Source: Flagellimonas sediminis (GTDB taxonomy: Bacteria > Bacteroidota > Bacteroidia > Flavobacteriales > Flavobacteriaceae). Taken from it: a stretch of 64,000 nt of DNA. Location of the stretch: contig NZ_JAAAMI010000005.1 of NCBI RefSeq assembly GCF_010500845.1, positions 1 through 64,000 on the forward strand, read 5' to 3'. Every line of letters begins with the position of its first letter. Position 1 is the stretch's first letter. Of the stretch, positions 51,786 through 60,294 are shown one piece after another. The notes below the pieces were generated by a model. The model was not told the DNA's origin. It saw nothing but the letters and a program-made list of their open reading frames with translations, and ran no database searches. Both the position numbers and the translations under genes were made by a program.

Positions 51786-52115
51786 TTATTTTGTGTTGGT
51801 TACCAGATTTACTGCATTTCTAAGTTCATCCCAGGTGCCGTTCAATTCTTTTAGGAACAATCGGCCCGTTTCGGTAAGGGCGTAATATTTGCGGGGAGGT
51901 CCCGATGTGGATTCTTCCCAACGGTAGTTGAGCAATCCGGCATTTTTAAGCCTGGTGAGCAATGGGTATATGGTACCTTCCACTACTAACATCTTAGCGT
52001 CCTTTAAGGCGTCCAGAATCTCTGAGGCATACTTGTCCTCGTCCTTTAAGATGGACAGAATGCAGTATTCTAGAACCCCTTTGCGCATCTGTGCTTTTGT
52101 GTTTTCTATGTTCAT
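51786..52115 (-). CDS. PadR-family transcriptional regulator
   Basis: The 109-residue winged-helix protein has the PadR core: KGVLEYCILSILKDEDKYAS, MLVVEGTIYPLLTRLKNAGLL, RWEESTSGPPRKYYALTETGR. It is the first gene of the PadR-PspC-GIN operon and is likely autoregulatory, as many PadR proteins are. The ligand is unknown. Upstream lie a strong hairpin and tandem repeats. Confidence 0.93.
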   Translation of the reverse strand: MNIENTKAQMRKGVLEYCILSILKDEDKYASEILDALKDAKMLVVEGTIYPLLTRLKNAGLLNYRWEESTSGPPRKYYALTETGRLFLKELNGTWDELRNAVNLVTNTK

Positions 52116-52176
52116 AACTTCATGGTTCTATTAAATTAACTGTTCGTTTTTGATTTACCAAACTGGGTCTGGTTTC

Positions 52177-52218
52177 GTTTCCACTCCATTCCCCTGTGAT
52201 GAGCAGGGGAGTGGAAAC
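52177..52218. promoter_or_regulatory. Strong hairpin upstream of padR
   Basis: GTTTCCACT (52177-52185) pairs with AGTGGAAAC (52210-52218), and CCCCTG (52191-52196) with CAGGGG (52204-52209), leaving a CCATT bulge. It lies 62 bp upstream of padR and may end transcription from the gene pair to the right or act as an operator. Confidence 0.5.
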
Positions 52219-52220
52219 AC

Positions 52221-52310
52221 TTTTTTGATTGATGATTTCGTTTTTTGATTGATGAATGAACTCCTTTTTTTTGATTGATGAATGAACTCCTTTTTTTTGA
52301 TTGATGATTG
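52221..52310. repeat. Four short tandem repeats, TTTTTTGATTGATGA type
   Basis: Units begin at 52221, 52241, 52265 and 52291. The middle two are nearly identical 24-26-bp copies ending AATGAACTCC, differing by two T residues. Read leftward each copy gives an AAAAAAGGAG-like ribosome-binding stretch. A related TTTTGATTGATGAT lies at the start of the gene at 52766-53248. Confidence 0.8.
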
Positions 52311-52313
52311 ATT

Positions 52314-52766
52314 TTAATGAAGGCTAACGACCCTACTTATTTTCCAGTGGTCACCCACCTGTTTCCAAATAACGATGAACTTACTTGGGTGGGATTGCGC
52401 ATTTGGTTCTTCCTTATTGTGAAATTTGTGCAGTGCCATTTCAACGGCTCCGAAGCCATTGATCGGGTACACTTCTATGCTTCCAGGGACCAATTCCCGG
52501 GTCACTTTTCCGCAAATGTTCTTCTCAATGCTCTCCAAAATGCCTTGTTTGTCTTTAGAGAGACCACCCATGTCATGATAGAACTCCAGGTCTTCGTCAT
52601 AGATCTCTGCCTGCTTTTCCATGTCGCAGGTATTATAGGCATTAAAATAAATGCTATCCATGCGGGCAATGGTCTGGTATAGTTCAGAGTCATGCCCAAC
52701 CTGTGCGTTCACCATAGTAGTTAATCCGATAAGGGAAAGGGCGAATAATGTTTTTATCTGTTTCAT
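52314..52766 (-). CDS. Secreted NTF2-like (DUF4440/SnoaL-like) protein
   Basis: The 150-residue product has a SPase I signal (TLFALSLIGLTTMVNAQ) and an NTF2-like cone: ARMDSIYFNAYNTCDMEKQAEIY, LEFYHDMGGLSKDKQGILESI and FIVIWKQVGDHWKISRVVSLH. The family includes small enzymes and binding proteins; no catalytic set is clear. Its ATG overlaps the stop of the DUF4870 gene by 1 base (TAATG), so the two are coupled. Confidence 0.85.
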   Translation of the reverse strand: MKQIKTLFALSLIGLTTMVNAQVGHDSELYQTIARMDSIYFNAYNTCDMEKQAEIYDEDLEFYHDMGGLSKDKQGILESIEKNICGKVTRELVPGSIEVYPINGFGAVEMALHKFHNKEEPNAQSHPSKFIVIWKQVGDHWKISRVVSLH

Positions 52767-53248
52767 TACTTGATGAATTTAATGGTGAAGGGATATTTAA
52801 ATTGTTGCCCCTCGTTGGTTCGGATGGTGGCCAAAATGGTGAAAACAATGTTCACAACGGCCAAACCTACCTGCAACAGACCTGTAATGCTGGCCGGCCA
52901 AAAAAGTCGACCAAACTTAAAATCGTCACTGCTGATGTGGATATTCAAGTTGTTCAGGTTGCTCAATCGGTGAAAACCGAAAACATCCCAGTCGAAAAGG
53001 TCCGGCATAAAACCGATAAAGAAAGGAATGGTAATCAAACCGGCCACAATGGCATACAACAACATGCTGATCTGAAAGTTCAATGCCTGTTTGCCGTTGT
53101 AATCGACAAAGTCGTACTGCTTTTTGTTGGACATCCAAAGGATCAAGGGCATAATAAAGTTTCCGAAGGGGATAAAGTACTTCGAGAACGTAGATGCGTG
53201 GATGATCGCAGATAAGTTTCGTTCGTGTTTGGTTAATGTAGTTGCCAT
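52766..53248 (-). CDS. DUF4870 membrane protein
   Basis: The 160-residue protein has an N-terminal cytoplasmic stretch (KHERNLSAIIHASTFSKYFIP), a first helix (GNFIMPLILWM), the typical DYNGKQALNFQISMLLYAI segment and a last helix (LLQVGLAVVNIVFTILATI). It belongs to the DUF4870/Tic20-like small membrane proteins of unknown function. It is the first gene of a two-gene unit with the NTF2-like protein. Confidence 0.9.
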   Translation of the reverse strand: MATTLTKHERNLSAIIHASTFSKYFIPFGNFIMPLILWMSNKKQYDFVDYNGKQALNFQISMLLYAIVAGLITIPFFIGFMPDLFDWDVFGFHRLSNLNNLNIHISSDDFKFGRLFWPASITGLLQVGLAVVNIVFTILATIRTNEGQQFKYPFTIKFIK

Positions 53249-53415
53249 TTTTGATTGATGATTTTGATGTGTAAACGGGTAAACCTATTAGCTTACGATG
53301 CAAATATATATCCAAAGGATGGTACTATGCAAAACAAAGTACTAATAATTAACATATTTTTAACAATTTATAATAGCGATAATTTGTCTATTTTTAAGCC
53401 ATAGAATAATTCCTT

Positions 53416-53880
53416 ATGGCACTTACACCCAGTAAAATCAACACATTCACGTTTCTAAAACTCCCTTCTGCCTGGTGGTGCGGGGTTCGTCTTAAATATA
53501 TCGATGAGCGGAAGGCTGTCACCTCGGTAAAGCACAAATGGGTGAATCAAAATCCGTTCAAATCCATGTTTTGGGCGGTACAGGGGATGGCCGCCGAGCT
53601 GAGTACGGGTGCCTTGGTGATGAACGAGATTCAAAAAAGCGGCAAAAAAATTTCCATGCTCGTGGCCAATAACAAGGCCACCTTTACCAAAAAAGCAACG
53701 GGGCGTATTTCATTTACCTGTGAAGATGGGCCATTGATTGCCGATGCCATTCGAAAAACCGTGGAAACGGGAGAGGGACAAACGTGCTGGATGAAATCCG
53801 TGGGGGTCAATGCGGATGGGGTAGAGGTTTCTACTTTTCATTTTGAGTGGACCGTGAGGGTGAAAGGCAAATCAAACTAA
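53416..53880 (+). CDS. DUF4442 hot-dog-fold thioesterase-like protein
   Basis: This 154-residue protein of the DUF4442/PaaI-like hot-dog superfamily shows LPSAWWCGVRLKYIDERKAVTSV, NPFKSMFWAVQGMAAELSTGAL and MLVANNKATFTKKATGRISF. It may be an acyl-CoA thioesterase, but active-site residues are not certain. It is divergent from the DUF4870 unit and followed by the AIM24-family gene after 73 bp. Confidence 0.88.
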   Translation: MALTPSKINTFTFLKLPSAWWCGVRLKYIDERKAVTSVKHKWVNQNPFKSMFWAVQGMAAELSTGALVMNEIQKSGKKISMLVANNKATFTKKATGRISFTCEDGPLIADAIRKTVETGEGQTCWMKSVGVNADGVEVSTFHFEWTVRVKGKSN

Positions 53881-53953
53881 ATATCTATTGGGTGTTGTAA
53901 CAAAACTCCAAACAAATCAACATATAAACAGTAATCAAAAAACAATCAAAAAA

Positions 53954-54754
53954 ATGAACGCACACGAAATAGACTATCACATTTACGGAGAGGAAATGCA
54001 ATATGTGGAGATCGAACTGGATCCACAAGAAGCCGTTGTGGCAGAAGCAGGTAGTTTTATGATGATGGACACCGATATTAAAATGGACACCATCTTTGGT
54101 GATGGCTCCAATCAAGAAACCGGGGTCCTTGGAAAACTGTTTTCCGCTGGTAAACGTTTGCTTACGGGCGAGAGTCTGTTCATGACCGCTTTCCTGAATG
54201 TGGGCCAAGGTAAAAAACAGGTAAGCTTTGCTTCTCCATACCCAGGCAAGATCATTCCCATCGATCTTTCGGAAAAAGGAGGGAAGTTCATCTGCCAAAA
54301 AGATGCCTTTTTGTGTGCCGCCAAAGGCGTTTCCATTGGTATCGAGTTTTCGAAACGTTTGGGGCGCGGACTTTTTGGTGGAGAGGGCTTCATCATGCAA
54401 AAATTGGAAGGGGATGGTATGGCATTCGTTCATGCGGGTGGTACCATGGCCAAAAAAGTGCTGGCTCCCGGAGAAGTTTTAAAGGTGGATACCGGTTGTA
54501 TCGTGGGCTTCTCCCATACCGTGGATTATGATATTGAATTTGTTGGGGGCATCCGGAATACCGTTTTTGGTGGGGAAGGTTTGTTCTTTGCTACCCTTCG
54601 TGGTCCTGGAACCGTTTATATTCAGTCTTTGCCGTTTAGCCGATTGGCAGGTCGTGTTTGGGCCGCAGCTCCCAAAGGAGGTGGAAAAGACAAAGGGGAA
54701 GGCAGTATTTTGGGTGGACTTGGCGATTTGTTGGATGGGGATAATCGGTTTTAG
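53954..54754 (+). CDS. TIGR00266/AIM24-family protein
   Basis: The start was set at ATG 53954 (MNAHEIDYHIYGEEMQYVEI), which matches the family start; the frame is open further upstream. The 266-residue double-stranded beta-helix protein shows AVVAEAGSFMMMDTDIKMDT, LLTGESLFMTAFLN, HAGGTMAKKVLAPGEVLKVD and TLRGPGTVYIQSLPFSRLA, with a Gly/Lys-rich tail. The mitochondrial relative AIM24 helps inner-membrane architecture; the bacterial role is unknown. Confidence 0.92.
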   Translation: MNAHEIDYHIYGEEMQYVEIELDPQEAVVAEAGSFMMMDTDIKMDTIFGDGSNQETGVLGKLFSAGKRLLTGESLFMTAFLNVGQGKKQVSFASPYPGKIIPIDLSEKGGKFICQKDAFLCAAKGVSIGIEFSKRLGRGLFGGEGFIMQKLEGDGMAFVHAGGTMAKKVLAPGEVLKVDTGCIVGFSHTVDYDIEFVGGIRNTVFGGEGLFFATLRGPGTVYIQSLPFSRLAGRVWAAAPKGGGKDKGEGSILGGLGDLLDGDNRF

Positions 54755-54813
54755 GAGTAAGTATTTAGTAGTTGGCAGTTGGTAATTAGGATATAGATTA
54801 GCGCCGTTTCAAT

Positions 54814-54840
54814 GTCATTCTGAACGAAGTGAAGAATCTC
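54814..54840 (+). repeat. Dispersed repeat, GTCATTCTGAACG...GAAGAATC type, copy 1
   Basis: GTCATTCTGAACG-AAGT-GAAGAATCTC. The outer halves match the copy at 54909-54950, which carries a palindrome in the middle. Such elements are widespread in intergenic regions of Bacteroidota. Confidence 0.7.
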
Positions 54841-54854
54841 TCGGTCCTAATTTC

Positions 54855-54887
54855 AATAAACAATAAACAATGAACAATGAACAATTG
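54855..54887 (+). repeat. Short tandem array of AATAAAC/AATGAAC units
   Basis: Four 7-bp units alternate between two closely related forms (AATAAAC twice, then AATGAAC twice). It lies between the two dispersed repeats in a gene-free 252-bp stretch. Confidence 0.7.
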
Positions 54888-54908
54888 TCCTAAAGTAATA
54901 CTTCCTTG

Positions 54909-54950
54909 GTCATTCTGAACGTCCCGATAGCTATCGGGATGAAGAATCGC
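54909..54950 (+). repeat. Dispersed repeat, copy 2, with central palindrome
   Basis: GTCATTCTGAAC at 54909-54920, the perfect palindrome CCCGATAGCTATCGGG at 54923-54938, then GAAGAATCGC at 54941-54950. The ends are shared with copy 1. Confidence 0.75.
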
Positions 54951-55006
54951 TTCAAAAATCCAAAAATCCAGTGATCCATTCACTATTTTCCTTTCTTTTG
55001 TAGGCT

Positions 55007-55660
55007 ATGGATTTTAAAGACCTATTCCGTTTTCTGGAAGAACTACAACAAAACAACAATAAGGAATGGATGGATGCGAACCGTAAATGGTACCGCTCCC
55101 TTCGACATGATTTCATCGCCTGGTTGGACGATTTGGACCTGACCATGGCCCAATTGCACGATGATTATTACCCGACTCCGGGCAAAAAGGGCATCAATCG
55201 GATCAACAATAACCTCATGTTCCACCCCAATAAACCGGTGTACAAGGATCATTTTGGTGCGGGGTTGGACAAGGCTCCTCATTCGGCGGATTTTTATATT
55301 GAAATTGGTCTAAAAAACTGTTTGTTGGCAGGTGGTTTTTGGCGTCCCGACCAGAAAACCCTTCGTAGTATCCGGGAAGGCATTGATTATGATGGGGAAG
55401 TGTTACAGCAAATATTGGACAAGCCTTCCTTCCAAAAAACGTTCGGTAATTTATATGAAGATGAAAAATTGACCAATGCCCCGAAAGGGTTTTCCAATGA
55501 CCATCCCCATATCGACCTATTGAAGAACAAAACCTTTGCCGTGGTACATGAAATGACCCAAAAGGAAGTCCTTCAACCGAATTTCAAGGAGAAAATCGTG
55601 GAAGTGTACCAAGAAATGCTTCCGTTCCGTCAATATTTGAACCGAACGGTAACGGTTTAA
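55007..55660 (+). CDS. DUF2461 (TIGR02453) family protein
   Basis: The 217-residue protein has the family hallmarks: DLFRFLEELQQNNNKEWMDANR, INRINNNLMFHPNKPVYKDHFG, FYIEIGLKNCLLAGGFWRPDQ and NLYEDEKLTNAPKGFSNDHP. Function is unknown. It is solitary, between the repeat region and the convergent M81 gene (3-bp gap). Confidence 0.93.
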   Translation: MDFKDLFRFLEELQQNNNKEWMDANRKWYRSLRHDFIAWLDDLDLTMAQLHDDYYPTPGKKGINRINNNLMFHPNKPVYKDHFGAGLDKAPHSADFYIEIGLKNCLLAGGFWRPDQKTLRSIREGIDYDGEVLQQILDKPSFQKTFGNLYEDEKLTNAPKGFSNDHPHIDLLKNKTFAVVHEMTQKEVLQPNFKEKIVEVYQEMLPFRQYLNRTVTV

Positions 55661-55663
55661 GCA

Positions 55664-57220
55664 TTAATCCAGTTGGTCCGAAGCACGCAGCAGGCGCGCG
55701 GACAGATCGGGGTGCTCCATATCGGCATCCAACGGAAACATGGGGCGGATGATGCGTTTGTGTCCCAATCGCTCCAAATCCTGATCCACGCCGCCTGGGG
55801 TCAACGCCATGATCCAATCGCCCCTCATGTTGTACAACTCAGGTACCAGATAACCAATTTTTACTACGACAATGTCGGTGTTTCTTGGGTCGAGTCCCAA
55901 CGCTGTAAAATCGGATTCGTTGTGATATGGCTTTCTTTTTTTGGTGACAATAACGCTGGCATTGCCCACTTTGACTACTACCTCGGTTTCGGCATGCACG
56001 TCCCCTTGTTTTATGGCCGTTACCTCTCCGGTCAGAATGAGAGGTGGGGCAAATCGGTTGTCAATTTCGGCACCTACAGGGGCACTCACCTTTCCGCCAA
56101 CCCCAACTTCCAAGGCCTGTTCCACCAATTTGGGTCCGGGAATGGAGGCATAAATCAATGATTTGCCCCCCGGCGTGTGAAATTCATCTCGTTTTAAAAG
56201 TTCGGTAAGGGTCCAGGTTACATCCCCAGCACCGCCGGCGGTGGGGTTGTCTCCCATGTCACTCAACATAAAGGGCTTTTTATCACTTGCCAAAGCTAGG
56301 TTCAGGGCCTCTTCGTACGATTTTGTGGGGGCCACAAATTCGAATTCCTTGCGCACATCCCAGAAACTCTCGGCCAATTTTTCGGCACCTTTGGCTACCT
56401 GCTCCTTGTTGTCCCCTGTTACCATGACCACGGCGTGGTTTCGGGGTTCATCCGCCCACGCATACCCGATCCAAATGGCGGCATCGATCACACCTTCCTG
56501 TTGCTCCACTTGGGGCACCTGTGCATATAGACTTTTCCCTGGTTCTACCCGGGTGCTCGTTTTTTCCCCAGGCAATAAAATAGGTATGGGAATCCAAGCT
56601 TTGTATTGGGGTTTGCCCTTGCCATTCTCCAAACGTTCCACCAGGTTTTGTACGGCACGTCTTTTGGATTCGGTGGCATCCTCGTGCGGTGCCATCCGAT
56701 AGCAGGTAATCAGGTCGCTGTTTTCCGCCAATCGCTTGGAAACATTGCCGTGTAGGTCCATGGAGGTGGAGACCAACACATCGGTGCCCACCACTTCCCG
56801 TATTCTTTTGATCAGGTCACCTTCGGGGTCATCCAAACCGACTACACTCATGGCGCCGTGAATATCAAAGAAAAGTCCATCATAGGGTTTGTTTTCTTCC
56901 AATAGTTGAAGCGTTTGGGCCACCAATGATTCATAAGCTTCACGGGTTACCGTGCCGCCGGGCAACGATTTTCCCACTAAAGTAGGGACCCAGTCAGCGC
57001 GTTTTCTCAAGGTGGAATCCAACGCCATAAACGGGTAGCGACCGAAAATGGAATCTCCAATTTTGGCATGGAAGGCCTCTTCATGGGTCAAAGCAGGGGA
57101 AAAAGTACTGGATTCGATACCCAAGCCAGCTATGGCGATTCGAGGCAGTTTTTTTTCGGGTTTCTGTTCACAACTGATTAAAAGGGCAAAAAGAGATATT
57201 GAAAGTAGAAGGCTACGCAT
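55664..57220 (-). CDS. M81-family metallopeptidase (MlrC-like) lipoprotein
   Basis: The 518-residue product has a lipoprotein signal (SISLFALLISC, Cys18), then the MlrC domain: IAGLGIESSTFSPALTHEEAF, YDGLFFDIHGAMSV, STSMDLHGNVSKRL and the second-domain metal-type motif LSDMGDNPTAGGAGDVTW. MlrC-type enzymes cleave peptides, the best known degrading microcystin after linearisation. Here the export signal suggests breakdown of a peptide outside the cytoplasm. It is solitary. Confidence 0.9.
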   Translation of the reverse strand: MRSLLLSISLFALLISCEQKPEKKLPRIAIAGLGIESSTFSPALTHEEAFHAKIGDSIFGRYPFMALDSTLRKRADWVPTLVGKSLPGGTVTREAYESLVAQTLQLLEENKPYDGLFFDIHGAMSVVGLDDPEGDLIKRIREVVGTDVLVSTSMDLHGNVSKRLAENSDLITCYRMAPHEDATESKRRAVQNLVERLENGKGKPQYKAWIPIPILLPGEKTSTRVEPGKSLYAQVPQVEQQEGVIDAAIWIGYAWADEPRNHAVVMVTGDNKEQVAKGAEKLAESFWDVRKEFEFVAPTKSYEEALNLALASDKKPFMLSDMGDNPTAGGAGDVTWTLTELLKRDEFHTPGGKSLIYASIPGPKLVEQALEVGVGGKVSAPVGAEIDNRFAPPLILTGEVTAIKQGDVHAETEVVVKVGNASVIVTKKRKPYHNESDFTALGLDPRNTDIVVVKIGYLVPELYNMRGDWIMALTPGGVDQDLERLGHKRIIRPMFPLDADMEHPDLSARLLRASDQLD

Positions 57221-57385
57221 TTTGTTCGGTTTGGTTGAATTTAGACTCTAAATATCGTCATAAATGTGCGGGTCGCAAAAAGGGTTGAGGTAATTCCGGT
57301 TGATATTCGGAATACTTTTATATTTATTTCAGACGCATTCATTTTGTAAAAGAATAGAATCAAAGGTGAGTAACATAGATTGCAC

Positions 57386-57949
57386 ATGACCACAATTTTA
57401 AGGAATATTGAAAAGCATGTATCGCTGGGAAGGTCGGAAACAGAGACCCTACTTTCTTTTTTTCAAAATATCCCGGTTTCAAAAAAAGAACTGATCATAC
57501 ATCAAGGGCGGCTTTGCGATATGCTTTTTTTTGTGGAATCAGGCAGCTTTAGGGCGTATCATCTGAACAAAGACGGTAAGGAATCCACCATAATGTTTGC
57601 CCCGGAAGATTGGTGGGTTACCGACATGAACGCTTTTTTGAATGGAACCCCCTCCTTACTTTCATTGGAAGCCTTGGAAGACAGTAAGATTTATGCAATA
57701 GGGAGGAAGAATTTTGACCTTGCCTTGGACAAAATCCCCCAGTTGGAGCGTTTTTTTAGGATTCTTTTTCAACGGGCATATATAAGGGAGCAATTGCGGG
57801 TGTTGGACAATATTTCACTGACCACGGAAGAAAGATATCTGAACTTCATAAGCAAATACCCCCAATTGGTGCAGAAGGTAACCCAAAAGCAAATTGCGTC
57901 TTACCTTGGGGTTACTCCGGAATTTCTAAGTTCTTTAAAAAAGAAGTAG
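57386..57949 (+). CDS. Crp/Fnr-family regulator with a reduced C-terminal HTH
   Basis: The start was set at ATG 57386; a TTG six bases earlier is in frame. The 187-residue protein has a cyclic-nucleotide-binding fold (FSKKELIIHQGRLCDMLFFVESGSFRAYHL resembles the Bacteroidota type) but lacks the FGE..R..S phosphate-binding set, so it probably does not bind cAMP. The HTH is at the end (VTQKQIASYLGVTPEFLSSLKKK). No FeS cysteines are evident. The target genes are unknown. Confidence 0.88.
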   Translation: MTTILRNIEKHVSLGRSETETLLSFFQNIPVSKKELIIHQGRLCDMLFFVESGSFRAYHLNKDGKESTIMFAPEDWWVTDMNAFLNGTPSLLSLEALEDSKIYAIGRKNFDLALDKIPQLERFFRILFQRAYIREQLRVLDNISLTTEERYLNFISKYPQLVQKVTQKQIASYLGVTPEFLSSLKKK

Positions 57950-58014
57950 TTAGGCTTAATCTATCTTAAGTTTATTTTGGAAGTATTTCATTTTATTTAC
58001 AAAAAACTTAAAAA

Positions 58015-58377
58015 ATGATGATGATTTTAATCGCGGGCCCCTATAGAAGTGGAACCCAAAATGATCCAATCCTTATTAAAAGGAATATGGATAGATTGGA
58101 AGCCCAGGCCCTACCCATATTTCGTAAAGGACATGTTCCCATGATTGGGGAATGGGCGGCCAATCCACTGATAGAGCTGGCCGGTTCCAAGGAGGTGGGG
58201 GATGGGATATTCCAACAAATCCAATATCCCGTGGCACATCGATTATTAAGAAAATGTGATGCCATTTTAAGGATTGAAGGGGAATCTGTTGGCGCGGATA
58301 AAGATGTGGAGTTGGCCAAATCACTCGGTTTAAAAGTATATTACGATATCAATGAAATTCCAGATGCAGAACAATAG
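58015..58377 (+). CDS. DUF4406 / nucleoside 2-deoxyribosyltransferase-like protein
   Basis: The 120-residue protein starts with the Rossmann-type LIAGPYRSGTQND, then GHVPMIGEWAANPLIELAG and the acidic DAILRIEGESVGADKDVELAKSLG, as in DUF4406 proteins related to nucleoside 2-deoxyribosyltransferases. The substrate is unknown. It lies 10 bp before the NudK gene and is co-transcribed with it, which suggests a nucleotide-linked role. Confidence 0.85.
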   Translation: MMMILIAGPYRSGTQNDPILIKRNMDRLEAQALPIFRKGHVPMIGEWAANPLIELAGSKEVGDGIFQQIQYPVAHRLLRKCDAILRIEGESVGADKDVELAKSLGLKVYYDINEIPDAEQ

Positions 58378-58387
58378 GATAAGGAAC

Positions 58388-58951
58388 ATGAAGCGAGAGT
58401 TGCTCTCCGACAATTGGTATACCCTGGAAAAAGTTTCGTTTGAATTCCTAAGGGATGACGGGGTGTGGGAAAAACAGACCAGAGAGGCCTATGATCGCGG
58501 CAATGGCGCAGCGATTCTCTTGTACAATGCCAACAAAAACACGGTGGTCCTAACACGCCAATTTCGGATGCCCACTTATCTAAATGGAAATGAAGACGGC
58601 ATGATGGTGGAAGCCTGCGCGGGTTTATTGGAAAAGGGCAATGCCGAGGAGACCATTAAAATGGAAGTGGAGGAGGAGACGGGGTACCAGATCGATAAGG
58701 TAGAAAAAGTGTTCGAGGCGTATATGTCTCCCGGATCTGTGACAGAGATCTTACATTTTTTTGTCGGTCAGTATGAAGAATCTATGAAAATCAGTGACGG
58801 GGGCGGTGCGGAGGATGAGACCGAGAACATTGAGGTGCTGGAAATTCCGTTTCCCAAAGCGCTCGATATGATGAAAACAGGGGAAATCCGAGATGCGAAG
58901 ACCATCATGTTGCTGCAATACGCACAAATTCAAGGGTTGCTGGATCAATAA
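58388..58951 (+). CDS. nudK: NudK-type GDP-mannose pyrophosphatase (NUDIX)
   Basis: The start was set at ATG 58388 (MKRELLSDNWYTLEKVSFEF), the usual family beginning; the frame is open from 58352 inside the upstream gene. The 187-residue protein shows MVEACAGLLEKGNAEETIK with EVEEETGYQID completing the NUDIX box, and FEAYMSPGSVTEILHFFVGQY. It would hydrolyse GDP-mannose or similar sugar nucleotides. Its 3' end overlaps the convergent PBP4 gene by 7 bp. Confidence 0.9.
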   Translation: MKRELLSDNWYTLEKVSFEFLRDDGVWEKQTREAYDRGNGAAILLYNANKNTVVLTRQFRMPTYLNGNEDGMMVEACAGLLEKGNAEETIKMEVEEETGYQIDKVEKVFEAYMSPGSVTEILHFFVGQYEESMKISDGGGAEDETENIEVLEIPFPKALDMMKTGEIRDAKTIMLLQYAQIQGLLDQ

Positions 58952-60228
58952 CGTTCGTAGAGTTGCTTCAGGCTGGTATACATAGCTTTTCGTATGTCGA
59001 TGGATGGTACCTTAAAGTGGTTGTTCATATAGCTGAAAATGAGAATTTTGCCTGATTTTGTCCTAATATAACCGCTAAGGTTATAATTGTTTCCAAAGGA
59101 ACCTGATTTGGCAAACAAAAAGGGTTCCGTTGTGGGGTCTTCCCATTGCTTGACTGTACTGTCGGGACCCCACATGGGAAATAGGACAAACAATCGTTCT
59201 TCAGGAACTTCCTTGTAAAGTTTATGTAGGATTTGAACAAAGGATTTGGGCGTGAACAGATTATATCGCGAAAGTCCTGAACCATCCACCCATCTGGGCT
59301 GTTGTTCCAAATCGTTAAGATCGTATTCCAGCATATAATCAATGGCCCTTTTCGTGGCAATGGTATCCGAAACCATGGAAGAGGCGGTAATCAATAACTG
59401 TTCCGCCAGAAAATTATCACTTTTGAAGAGCATCTGCTTGTAGATGGAATCCGTTTCCATACCGTACAGCGTTTGTTCCGGTCCTTCGGGAAAGTGGCCT
59501 ACCAATGCAATCTTCTTTTCCAGAACCGTTTCCAACAAATGTTGGGTAAGACTGTCACTGGTCATAAAGGGTACCTCCAAAGTATCTTGCTCCGTAGGAT
59601 CAATGTAAAAGTGGTTGGAAAGCTCTTTCCTTTTAAAGAGATGTTCCATTACTTCAGTGTCCCTATAAAAATAGGAAGGGGAAACTTCCAGGCCATCATT
59701 GTTGGAAACCGTTACCACGTTACCGTAAAGGGGAACAGAAGTGCGTTCAGGGGAAAAATAGGTGTCATAATCTTCCCATGCCCAACCGGGACCATACCGA
59801 AGTTCATCCGTGTTTTTGGTATAGAGGGCAATGGTACCTTGATTTTTGAGCCAATTTATGGCTGTACTATCGTGTAAATGAGGGTGCAGCCAAGAAGGAT
59901 CTCCCGTACCCTTAATAAAAACGGTATCATTTGCCACCGCATATTTTAAAGTAGGGATGTTCTTTGGTAGCAATTTGATACCCGCATAAAAAGTCACGAT
60001 CTTGGTGTTGCTGGCAGGGGTAAAATATTTAGACCCATTGATATTGAAAAGTTCTTTTTCGGTTGTTGCATCAATGACCACAAACCCGTGAAAGGAGTTT
60101 TGAAACCCCGTGTTTTTGAGGTGCGATTGGGCAATTTTACGGGCCGGAGAGCAACTTGTAAGTAGAATTGATAAAATGAATAAATTGATTATCAGATATT
60201 TGAAAAATCTGCAATAAAAAAAGCCCAT
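58945..60228 (-). CDS. dacB: D-alanyl-D-alanine carboxypeptidase/endopeptidase (PBP4, S13) lipoprotein
   Basis: The 427-residue product has a lipoprotein signal (LFILSILLTSC, Cys26) and all three penicillin-binding motifs: SNTK (Ser73, Lys76) in FTPASNTKIVTF, SxN as SGLSRYNLFT, and KSGS near FLFAKSGSFGNNYNLSGYI. It trims or opens peptidoglycan cross-links in the periplasm. It is solitary, and its last codons overlap nudK. Confidence 0.93.
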   Translation of the reverse strand: MGFFYCRFFKYLIINLFILSILLTSCSPARKIAQSHLKNTGFQNSFHGFVVIDATTEKELFNINGSKYFTPASNTKIVTFYAGIKLLPKNIPTLKYAVANDTVFIKGTGDPSWLHPHLHDSTAINWLKNQGTIALYTKNTDELRYGPGWAWEDYDTYFSPERTSVPLYGNVVTVSNNDGLEVSPSYFYRDTEVMEHLFKRKELSNHFYIDPTEQDTLEVPFMTSDSLTQHLLETVLEKKIALVGHFPEGPEQTLYGMETDSIYKQMLFKSDNFLAEQLLITASSMVSDTIATKRAIDYMLEYDLNDLEQQPRWVDGSGLSRYNLFTPKSFVQILHKLYKEVPEERLFVLFPMWGPDSTVKQWEDPTTEPFLFAKSGSFGNNYNLSGYIRTKSGKILIFSYMNNHFKVPSIDIRKAMYTSLKQLYERY

Positions 60229-60294
60229 TTTAACTATTTATCGAATTTAACACGAAGTTATTCAATTTTTAACTGGGTTTTAAGTTATGTATTT

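Noticed and set aside
53885-54433. 182-codon minus-strand frame opposite the AIM24-family gene
   Set aside because: The plus-strand gene matches a known family; the minus frame has no recognisable feature.
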